A stretch of DNA of 64,000 nt from Shewanella sediminis HAW-EB3 (GTDB lineage Bacteria > Pseudomonadota > Gammaproteobacteria > Enterobacterales > Shewanellaceae), in the NCBI RefSeq assembly GCF_000018025.1, contig NC_009831.1, positions 3,038,001-3,102,000 on the forward strand, read 5' to 3'. How positions within the stretch are numbered: the stretch's first letter is position 1; each line of letters opens with the position of its first letter. The translations under genes and the position numbers were made by a program. Under the pieces are notes generated by a model that worked only from the letters and a program-made list of their open reading frames with translations, was not told the DNA's origin and ran no database searches. Below are positions 56,685-64,000 of this stretch, piece after piece.

Positions 56685-56807
56685 TAAAATTGAAAAAATG
56701 GCTGTTAAAGATAGGCTGAAAAACAACCTAACAAAGCAATGTTGCGAAACTCATCCCGAAATAGCGACGTTATAACTCAATTCACAGCCAAGTATAAGGA
56801 TTCATAA

Positions 56808-57020
56808 ATGAACATAAATGCAACGATTGTAGGGCAGGTTGTTTTCATCAACTTCTTAGTTATGATGTATCTAACTTTGAGGTTTGCAAAAGGTAAATCA
56901 GATAATTTACCACTCGTAGGATTTTATACATTCCTGCTCAGTTTTCTATTTTTCCCTGCAAGCTGGTTGTATTGTTGGTATTGGTCACGAAAGAGTAAAA
57001 AACTAGAAAGAGAATCATAA
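56808..57020 (+). CDS. Small membrane protein with an AtpF-like N-terminus (paralogue)
   Basis: The 70-residue protein starts MNINATIVGQVVFINFLVMM, like the protein at 11496 and like ATP synthase subunit b, and then has a second hydrophobic helix (FLLSFLFFPASWLYCWYW) and a basic tail RKSKKLERES. AAGGA lies about 12 bp before the ATG. It is too short to be a b subunit. Function is unknown. Confidence 0.6.
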   Translation: MNINATIVGQVVFINFLVMMYLTLRFAKGKSDNLPLVGFYTFLLSFLFFPASWLYCWYWSRKSKKLERES

Positions 57021-57105
57021 CGGCTTATAAATAAGAATAAAAAAACAGGTTGTTTTATTCGTTTATAAAATTTTAGCAACCAATTACTTGCCCATGTTTA
57101 GCGAG

Positions 57106-57927
57106 TTAATGAGCGCTTAATGTTTGAGTTACCGAGTAATCGGCGGGAACGTGATACCTCTCCAGTATCTCTTGGTATTCTCCGCTTTGCTGTATTCGCT
57201 TGAATCCCATATTCAGTTGCAGTGTGAGCTTGTCTCCTTCCGGGTAATCGGGTGAGATCATAATATGAAAGGCGGCGCTACTTTCAGCCTTGGCCGCAAC
57301 CGCATAAGTACCGATGTAAGACGGTGCAGTTCTTCTAATCAGGTTCCAGCCGACAAGTTCATCGATAAGGGTAAAATCGATACGTTTAATGCGTAACATC
57401 TCAATATTTTGCCTATCAGAGGTGACATAAAGCGTCGTCAACTCGGCATCTTTAAAATCTTGTTCATACCAATACCCCCGCACGCCACCGATTTTATATC
57501 CCTTGAAATCTGTGAGTGCCTGCCACTCGAATCCATCGGGGAAACGAGATCGGTTATAGAAAAACTTAGGAAAGAAATAGATAATCGGTCCCGAAAACCC
57601 GAAAGTCTCGACTCTGGCTTTTGTCTTCAGATAGGGGAACGTAGCAAACGCCTTTCCGGCCTGAACCTCGTGCTCTCCCCTCAACCAAGGTAGAAACTCA
57701 AATTCAGGTCGTATATTACTTCCTCTAAAAACGGCGCGAATAATATCGGGAAATATCCCGCTCGCCCTGCCCTCATCGTCGATAACATAAGGCTCATAAG
57801 GGCTGGTCACAAAAACCAGCGACGATGAACTGTCAGGCTCACTAACCACAGCCCACACCTTTAGGCCTGGGCAAACTCCCAGATATAAAGTTATGAATAA
57901 TAAAAGGTACTTAACAGATGTCATCAT
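57106..57927 (-). CDS. Periplasmic solute-binding protein (SBP_bac_3 family)
   Basis: The 273-residue protein has a signal peptide (cleavage after VWA) and the family core: FVTSPYEPYVIDDEGRASGIFPDII, GYKIGGVRGYWYE and ALLI/DELVGWNLI in the second lobe. It probably binds an amino acid or related ligand in the periplasm. No permease or ATPase is adjacent, so it may be an orphan receptor. It is convergent with the small AtpF-like gene. Confidence 0.78.
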   Translation of the reverse strand: MMTSVKYLLLFITLYLGVCPGLKVWAVVSEPDSSSSLVFVTSPYEPYVIDDEGRASGIFPDIIRAVFRGSNIRPEFEFLPWLRGEHEVQAGKAFATFPYLKTKARVETFGFSGPIIYFFPKFFYNRSRFPDGFEWQALTDFKGYKIGGVRGYWYEQDFKDAELTTLYVTSDRQNIEMLRIKRIDFTLIDELVGWNLIRRTAPSYIGTYAVAAKAESSAAFHIMISPDYPEGDKLTLQLNMGFKRIQQSGEYQEILERYHVPADYSVTQTLSAH

Positions 57928-58245
57928 GCCTCAATGCTCAGCGTGCTGGCGCAAATATCCATAAAATAAAATGATCCCTTTAACTGGTTTTGCCCACGTC
58001 CCAATCCCGTCAATTATCAACAAATTATAACTCGCCTGATATCGTTCTACACAGTAAAGATAGTCTGTGAAAAGCGTGAGTGCTACGACTCTGCACCTAA
58101 TATGAAGATCGCTACTGATAACGTCTGTAAAAATCACCATTTAGACGCATATAAGAACAGACAATTCACCGATTAACATAGTGTTGGAAAATATAAGTTC
58201 TGCTACAATTCCCGCCGAAATCATCCAATAAAAAAATAGTACCCT
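57928..58245. promoter_or_regulatory. Divergent region upstream of purC
   Basis: A 318-bp AT-rich interval. TACAAT (about 58204-58209) with GTGTTG 17 bp upstream is a candidate purC -10/-35 pair. No PurR box was recognised by eye. No gene is supported here. Confidence 0.4.
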
Positions 58246-59352
58246 ATGAATCTCTCAAATAAAGTTCTAGCAGTTAATGATGATCTTCCTATCCGCACAG
58301 ATAAGGCCGTTCATTCAGGTAAAGTTCGCAGCGTTTACTGGCTCACAGAGCAAGACAGCGCACGTCTTATTAAAGACAAAGGTTACGACGTCCCAGCCAA
58401 TACGCCTCTTGCTATCATGGTGATCAGCGACCGGATCTCTGCATTCGATTGTATCTGGCAAGGTGAAGATGGCCTCAACGGTGTTCCCGGTAAAGGTGCG
58501 GCGCTAAATGCTATCTCAAACCACTGGTTTAAGCTGTTTAAAGAGAAAGGCTTAGCCGACAGCCATATCCTAGATGTGCCACACCCATTCGTCTGGATAG
58601 TCCAAAAAGCGCAACCTGTCATGGTAGAAGCCATTGCAAGACAGTACATCACTGGCTCAATGTGGCGCGCCTACACCAAAGGCGAACGTGAGTTTTGTGG
58701 CATCACTCTGCCTGAGGGGTTAGAGAAAGATCAAAAGCTGCCCGAGCTGCTGATCACACCATCGACGAAAGGCGTGCTGACGGGTCTCGAAGGCGTACCG
58801 GAAGCGGACGATGTCAACGTATCACGCAGCGATCTCGAACGTCATCTGGAAGGCTTTAACTTCCACAATGCTTCAGATATCGATCTCTACGAAAAGCTAC
58901 TCAAAGAGGGCTTCGGTGTCATCAGTGATGCACTGGCCGCACAAGATCAGATCTTCATCGATACCAAGTTTGAATTTGGCTACGTCAATGGCGCCGACGG
59001 TAAAGAGAAGCTCATCTATATGGATGAAGTGGGCACACCAGACAGCTCACGCATCTGGGATGGCCCGGCTCACCGCGACGGTCAGATAATCGAGAAGTCT
59101 AAAGAAGGCTTCAGACAGTGGCTACTCAACCACTTCCCGGACTCGGATATCCTGCTCAACAAGGAGCGTATGCCTGAGCGTTTCGCCCTGGCAGCGGATA
59201 ATAAGCTACCCCAATCGGTCATGATGGATATCTCTAACACCTATGTGGGCATTGCCGAGAAAGTGATCGGTGAGAAGCTGACTATCAGCGAGAACCCTAA
59301 GCAAGAGATCATCGATATTCTGCGCAATGAATATCAGCTGATTGCCGACTAA
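58246..59352 (+). CDS. purC: SAICAR synthetase PurC (long form)
   Basis: The 368-residue enzyme joins CAIR and aspartate in purine synthesis. It contains [10 protein letters not shown] near the start, [27 protein letters not shown] and [14 protein letters not shown]. The long form (about 367 residues) is characteristic of gammaproteobacteria such as Vibrio and Shewanella rather than the 237-residue E. coli form. A bidirectional terminator follows. Confidence 0.95.
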   Translation: MNLSNKVLAVNDDLPIRTDKAVHSGKVRSVYWLTEQDSARLIKDKGYDVPANTPLAIMVISDRISAFDCIWQGEDGLNGVPGKGAALNAISNHWFKLFKEKGLADSHILDVPHPFVWIVQKAQPVMVEAIARQYITGSMWRAYTKGEREFCGITLPEGLEKDQKLPELLITPSTKGVLTGLEGVPEADDVNVSRSDLERHLEGFNFHNASDIDLYEKLLKEGFGVISDALAAQDQIFIDTKFEFGYVNGADGKEKLIYMDEVGTPDSSRIWDGPAHRDGQIIEKSKEGFRQWLLNHFPDSDILLNKERMPERFALAADNKLPQSVMMDISNTYVGIAEKVIGEKLTISENPKQEIIDILRNEYQLIAD

Positions 59353-59421
59353 GCTTGCCTGAACAGAGTCCAGCTTGAGTGCAGTTAAGTAAAGCCAATA
59401 AAGTTGAAATGCTCTAAAGCA

Positions 59422-59462
59422 AAATAAGCCGCAACTTCATGCAAGTGAAATTGCGGCTTATT
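59422..59462. terminator. Bidirectional terminator between purC and the membrane protein gene
   Basis: AATAAGCCGCAA and TTGCGGCTTATT are perfectly complementary arms with a 17-nt loop. The right arm overlaps the TAA stop of the convergent gene (59458-59460), so it can terminate both strands. Confidence 0.85.
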
Positions 59463-60027
59463 CCTCTTGCCAAAGAGATTCTGGCTCCCACGTACGCCTC
59501 CCCCTTTTAATATCCAGAGTTCCCCAGAAGGATTCTCTAACATACACATAAAAATCCCCAACCTTTCTTTGATCCAATAAAATCTCAGGCCTTATTTCAC
59601 TGGGTAACCTCTCGCCACGCACTACAAAACGCCAATAATGAGGCCTAAAAGGATCAAATAATTCTCTTTCCCTTCGGATTGCTTCAATCTCGGTATATAG
59701 ATAATTGTTGCCGTCCAAATATTCTGTCGCCGCAGTAACCACCTTTTGAGGAGGGTAGTATAACCTTGTTCTGATAGGGAAAAGACTCACTACAATCAAC
59801 ATACCGATGAACCCAAAAAACAACATCCACGACCATTTAGCCAACACAAAATGTGATGCAATTAAACCGGATAACACCAACCAGATACCAAAACATATCA
59901 AGAGCGGCTTAAGTTCTAATAAAATCGGGAAGAAAGAATTACCTTTATCTGCGGGTGCAGCACAATAAAACAGTGCGGCCCCAAATAACAGCGAGAACAG
60001 CACCTCCAATATCCTGAACTTAATCAA
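59458..60027 (-). CDS. Membrane protein of unknown function
   Basis: The 189-residue protein has three N-terminal membrane helices (residues about 5-25, 38-60, 65-85) and a soluble C-terminal domain rich in aromatic and charged residues (RLYYPPQKVVTAATEYLDGNNYLYTE as landmark). No family is recognised. Start is TTG 60027 with GGAGG 7 bp upstream. It overlaps the stop of the giant surface protein by 8 bp, so the two genes are translationally coupled. Confidence 0.7.
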   Translation of the reverse strand: MIKFRILEVLFSLLFGAALFYCAAPADKGNSFFPILLELKPLLICFGIWLVLSGLIASHFVLAKWSWMLFFGFIGMLIVVSLFPIRTRLYYPPQKVVTAATEYLDGNNYLYTEIEAIRRERELFDPFRPHYWRFVVRGERLPSEIRPEILLDQRKVGDFYVYVRESFWGTLDIKRGRRTWEPESLWQEE

Positions 60028-63000
60028 ACTGAATCCTCCATTGTTTTAATGTGCCAATATTTTCTCTTTTTTGATCGCTGATCTTGAGCGCCCAAACGCC
60101 TTTAGCTGTTTCAACTTGTCTTAAGTCTATATGCCAATTCTCATTAGATATATACTTGCCCGGGTTCACCAAATTATAATGCTTACCTGTTGGTGATATT
60201 AATTGAACCGCAATATCAGCTAACATTGGATGTGATATCCTAGCTGTGACAGTGATGGTTGTTGAATATATATCAACGGGTACTGTAATGTTCGACGTCA
60301 CACCATAACCTCTATTATCTGGTATGTTGTATTCAGTATTGTTGGAATATGTTTGTCCGGATAACTCCTCTATAAAAATAGTCACCGACGTGGAAGATGT
60401 ATTCTGCTGGTTGTCAATGATGGTCGCTGTTATTGTATGTTGGCCAGGTGACAGTAACACATCTTTTTCACCCCCTACGCCTAGCTCTCCATCGATATTC
60501 GAACCCCATGAAATTTTATCGCTTAGCTCGCCATCCTCTTCATCCCATGCTTTACCGGTAAGGTGAATTAAAGAACCAAATGTAAAACGTTGTTCATCTA
60601 CCGGATTCACAATTTCAACACTTGGTGCAGTGTTGACAGTAGGCTGCACCGAAATCATTAGACTGGCTGACGAGGTCAATTTTCCATCTGAAACTATATA
60701 TATAACCTCAACATTTTCGACAAAATCAAAAGGAGCCGTATATTTTATTTTATTGTTCTCAATTACGGCACTACCATTTGAAGGCTCAGAAATTGAAGTG
60801 ATAAACAAAAGATCATCATTTGGGTCAACATCATTCAAAAGGACATCGACAATAATACTCCTACCTTGGTACACCTCAGTAGAATCATCTTGGGCTAAAG
60901 GAGCTTCATTATTATCAAGGACACTTACAGTCACAAATCCTTCCGACTCCGCACCTGATGGATCGGAAATTAGATAAGTAAATGCATCCTCACCAACAAA
61001 ATCATCTTTGGGTTGATAGACTATATTGTTCCCAGACAACTCTGTGCTACCGTATTGCCCCTGCTCAAAACTAATTAATTCAATAGATTCATTATCCACA
61101 TCATAGTCATTTGACAACACATCGATGCTCACACCAACATTTAGCTGTGTAAATGCAACATCCTTAACGGCTGTTGGTGAAGAGTTAACTGTGTCGACAG
61201 AGATAAATACAGCAGCTACATCCGAGTTTCCCAAATTGTCGCTAATCGAATAAGTAAACTCATCTGTACCATGAAAATCAGTGTTAGGAATATAGGTGAA
61301 CTTACCATTTGACAGATTTACTAATCCATTTTCGGGCTGTGAAAAGCTAGCAATGCTTAACGACCCCGTAGACTCGATAGTATCGTTACTCAACACATCA
61401 ATTTCAACGGATGTGTTAATAAACAATTTCACTGTGTCGTCATTAGCGATGACGAGTGGTTCATCATTTAAAACGGTTAAGTGCACTAGGGCAGTCGAAA
61501 GGTTTCCCTGAACGTCTTGGATAGTATAGCTAAAACCCTCATCTCCAATGAAGTCAGTCTCCGGTGTGTAGATCAGCTCATCTCCTAAACCTCTGACGAC
61601 TGAACCGTTGAAAGGCTGGGTGAAACGGACGATGCTGTAACTATCGCCCTCTACGTCGTAATCATTACTAAGAACATTGATAGCTAGTGAAGTATTCTTT
61701 GGTACCTCAACATTATCATTAACGGCTACAGCAGGATTATTTTCGAGAACAAAGGTAATCGTAACAATAGCAGTCGCACTCCCTCCTTTACCGTCCGTAA
61801 TAGAATAGGCGAACGAATCAGTGCCATTGGCATCAATATTGGCATTATAGGTAATGAGTTTATCAGTAACATCTATTGTCCCTTTAGCGGGTAAGGAGTA
61901 AACGCTTATTCTCAGAGAATCATTGTCCAAATCCGAATCATTCTGCAATACATCTAGTGTGGATTGGGTGCCTGGTGTTAATGAATAGCTATCATTCATC
62001 GCAATAGGATCATCATTAATAAGATTTCCAACCTCAATAGATACCTGCGAAGTCGCCGATCCACCTTTAGTCACATTAGTAGCTACATCAAAGTCCATAA
62101 TTGTATATGTAAAGCTATCAGCACCAACATAGCCCTGAACTGGTGTATACCCCAATTGATTACCATAATTGGTAATGGTTCCATGCATCGCCTCAGAGTA
62201 AGATGAAATATATAATCCGTCTCCATCTATGTCTAAATCATTGTCCAAGACTTTAAAATAGGTCGTGATGCCTTCAGGAACATGATAAGCATCTGCATTC
62301 GCGACGGGTTCATGGTTGGGTTTCACTAATACGCGTACCGTACCTAGTGCTGAACCGCCCTTCCAAATATTATTTTTTGGATGAAGGTCAATTAGCTCAT
62401 ATTGGAAAACATCTTCACCTTCAAAATCTATCGTTGGTGTATATTGAATGGCATTACCCACTACTTCAGCGACCCCATGTTGAGCGGAAGTGACTGAATT
62501 GACCTTGAGCAGATCACCGTCATCATCAAGGTCATTTTGAGCAACATTTATGTACATCGCCTTTCCAAGAGAAGTAACTTCATCGTCTACTGCAACCGGA
62601 ATCGCATTGTCAGCCGCTGAGCAACCTGAAAAATCCCAACACGAATATGACAAACTGGTGGCCACATTCTTTTTCGATATGACATTGCCCCCCTTTATCA
62701 GGGGGTACATCAATAAATTTTTTATCTTTAATGCTGTATTTGATTGTAGTTTTGAAAAATCAGATGCTGGGATAGAAAATGTTACAGTGTTAATCCCTTG
62801 GCTTAAATCAATGCTTGGTTCTCCGTAGGCACCGACATGTTCACCGCTCACCGTAGTGACTATTGTAGAGTATCCAAATTTTTCAGCCGGCAGTGAATCA
62901 ACATCGAAGGACACGTCTATCATATCAATGAAACGATTATCTGCGCTGTCGATGTGGTCGAAAGTCACATTGCCTAGATAGAGTAAATCATCACGTTCCC

Positions 63001-64000
63001 AAGAGTCATTATCATAAAATGCGGTATTAGCTAGCGAACCACTCCATTGAATATACTGGTCACCATATTCGATTGCCAAATTTTTAATTTTAAACTCTCC
63101 AGAGTAATTAAAGCTCCGAATTTTTTTTCCATCAATTTTGGCATAAATTTTCTTTTCTGACGCATCAATACTGCCGTAATGAACTAAATTACCTTCATCA
63201 CCAAGCCCCAACGTAACGCTATAAGTAAAACGGCCGGTAGCTGGAAACTCTCCCCCTGTTTCAAAGTTTAAAATCAACGCATCACTATATCCATCACCAT
63301 CTTTATCTGACACATCTTCAGAATATGTGTCGGTGATGTAGATATTTTCAATATTCACTTTGAACCTAGATGAAAGGCTAGCCTCAAATTTCTCTCCATT
63401 TCTATTGATTCCTGTAATATGCACAGACAAATTATATATACCCGTGGATAAAGGTTTAAATAACGTCGAGTACAAACCATCATTCGCCGAATAGTCCGAG
63501 GCAGTACCGTCATCATGAGTTGTCACTTGCTGAAGGATAACTCCATCCTTCGATATCTCAATAGTCACCCTTCCTTGAGTATGGGGCAATCCACTTTCAG
63601 CTAAAAAAACTGAAATCGGCATAAAGCGGTTAACCATTGTATTAACTGAAGACTCGCCTATCGTTAAATGAAACAATATATTCGAATCATTAACCTGAAC
63701 GCTTACCGGTATTTTGGGGTGTGCGGATGTGGTCAAGCCTTTTATGGTATATTGACCCGCCTTGGCATCTGTTATTTCAACAATCCAACTGTTGGTTAAC
63801 GCGATAAAATGCTCTTCACTGGTTACCGGTGCGAACTCTATTATATCGACACCATATAAAGCAGCATTATTTTCAGTGATCACTTCATTATCAGGGCTAA
63901 TAAGGCTAATAGCGCTGGTTTGAAAGCCCTCAACATTGGGAATGATCACAGTAATGCTTTCGCTTTTAGGTACATCAAATGAGGTACTGAACTCGCCATT
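60020..64000 (-). CDS. Giant surface/secreted protein with cadherin-like repeats and P domain (partial, N-terminus outside)
   Basis: The frame is open to the window edge, giving at least 1326 residues. Order in the visible part: a region resembling post-vWFA choice-of-anchor X proteins (HDDGTASDYSANDGLYS), a beta domain, seven repeats of about 90 residues with the pattern P-x-A-x-N/D-D...VLxNDxDxxxD...YxPxxxFxGxDxFxYxIxDxxG (cadherin/Big_9-like, calcium-binding), a PKD/Ig-like domain, and a C-terminal P (proprotein convertase) domain, SNNTEYNIPDNRGYGV to IGTLKQWRIQFD. The role is probably adhesion or substrate binding; an N-terminal peptidase or vWFA domain may lie outside the window. Confidence 0.75.
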   Translation of the reverse strand, partial: NGEFSTSFDVPKSESITVIIPNVEGFQTSAISLISPDNEVITENNAALYGVDIIEFAPVTSEEHFIALTNSWIVEITDAKAGQYTIKGLTTSAHPKIPVSVQVNDSNILFHLTIGESSVNTMVNRFMPISVFLAESGLPHTQGRVTIEISKDGVILQQVTTHDDGTASDYSANDGLYSTLFKPLSTGIYNLSVHITGINRNGEKFEASLSSRFKVNIENIYITDTYSEDVSDKDGDGYSDALILNFETGGEFPATGRFTYSVTLGLGDEGNLVHYGSIDASEKKIYAKIDGKKIRSFNYSGEFKIKNLAIEYGDQYIQWSGSLANTAFYDNDSWERDDLLYLGNVTFDHIDSADNRFIDMIDVSFDVDSLPAEKFGYSTIVTTVSGEHVGAYGEPSIDLSQGINTVTFSIPASDFSKLQSNTALKIKNLLMYPLIKGGNVISKKNVATSLSYSCWDFSGCSAADNAIPVAVDDEVTSLGKAMYINVAQNDLDDDGDLLKVNSVTSAQHGVAEVVGNAIQYTPTIDFEGEDVFQYELIDLHPKNNIWKGGSALGTVRVLVKPNHEPVANADAYHVPEGITTYFKVLDNDLDIDGDGLYISSYSEAMHGTITNYGNQLGYTPVQGYVGADSFTYTIMDFDVATNVTKGGSATSQVSIEVGNLINDDPIAMNDSYSLTPGTQSTLDVLQNDSDLDNDSLRISVYSLPAKGTIDVTDKLITYNANIDANGTDSFAYSITDGKGGSATAIVTITFVLENNPAVAVNDNVEVPKNTSLAINVLSNDYDVEGDSYSIVRFTQPFNGSVVRGLGDELIYTPETDFIGDEGFSYTIQDVQGNLSTALVHLTVLNDEPLVIANDDTVKLFINTSVEIDVLSNDTIESTGSLSIASFSQPENGLVNLSNGKFTYIPNTDFHGTDEFTYSISDNLGNSDVAAVFISVDTVNSSPTAVKDVAFTQLNVGVSIDVLSNDYDVDNESIELISFEQGQYGSTELSGNNIVYQPKDDFVGEDAFTYLISDPSGAESEGFVTVSVLDNNEAPLAQDDSTEVYQGRSIIVDVLLNDVDPNDDLLFITSISEPSNGSAVIENNKIKYTAPFDFVENVEVIYIVSDGKLTSSASLMISVQPTVNTAPSVEIVNPVDEQRFTFGSLIHLTGKAWDEEDGELSDKISWGSNIDGELGVGGEKDVLLSPGQHTITATIIDNQQNTSSTSVTIFIEELSGQTYSNNTEYNIPDNRGYGVTSNITVPVDIYSTTITVTARISHPMLADIAVQLISPTGKHYNLVNPGKYISNENWHIDLRQVETAKGVWALKISDQKRENIGTLKQWRIQFD

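Noticed and set aside
57931..58140. 69-residue minus-strand ORF upstream of purC
   Set aside because: No family, no strong ribosome site, and it sits in the promoter interval.
1..64000. CRISPR arrays, tRNA or rRNA genes, integrases or complete insertion sequences
   Set aside because: I looked for spaced direct repeats, tRNA cloverleafs and transposase or integrase motifs and found none.

Overview
The window looks like a chromosomal stretch of a marine gammaproteobacterium, most likely Shewanella or a close relative. This is inferred from gene content and order, not from a database match. Blocks resembling the enterobacterial order are visible: fadR/nhaB/dsbB, ycgN and ycgL next to minCDE, rnd-fadD, and tsaB and yoaA separated by inserted genes. 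A complete his operon with a histidine-rich leader peptide is also present. No tRNA or rRNA gene was seen.

Region 1 to 12.8 kb holds the 3' end of metC, an S51-type peptidase, a secreted beta-lactamase-fold protein, an AT-rich three-gene cassette (3375-5522), a U32 peptidase-family protein, a LysR regulator, a nucleoside phosphorylase, several small membrane or hypothetical proteins and an isoaspartyl peptidase/asparaginase. The cassette encodes a GHKL ATPase with a probable STAS-like N-terminus, a STAS-like DUF4325 protein and a membrane-anchored protein. It is bracketed by two inverted copies of a 90-bp palindromic element and is the best candidate here for an undescribed system.

Region 12.9 to 33.7 kb is mostly core genome: tamA-tamB, fadR/nhaB, dsbB, a PAP2 phosphatase, ycgN, an MltB-type protein, ycgL, minCDE, rnd, fadD, an alpha/beta hydrolase, an exported methyltransferase-fold protein and an M50-like membrane protease. 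Two of these are anomalous. tamA carries an exact 356-bp tandem duplication that breaks its frame, and the MltB-family protein has Ile where the family has its catalytic Glu. A MITE-like element abuts and supplies the stop codon of rnd.

Region 33.8 to 48 kb begins with tsaB. It is followed by a probable amine-catabolism operon (glutamine synthetase-like ligase, aldehyde dehydrogenase, iron alcohol dehydrogenase, class I amidotransferase), a small nucleotidyltransferase pair, an epimerase and yoaA. Next is a cysteine desulfidase/RidA operon with a YheO-type regulator, divergent from azlCD. Five copies of a 12-bp palindromic motif lie between the two promoters.

Region 48 to 64 kb holds hisL-hisGDCBHAFIE, a 22-codon microORF, two periplasmic binding-protein-like genes, a small AtpF-N-terminus-like membrane protein, purC, a membrane protein and the C-terminal 1326 residues of a giant surface protein. 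That protein has seven cadherin-like repeats and a C-terminal P domain, and runs off the window end.
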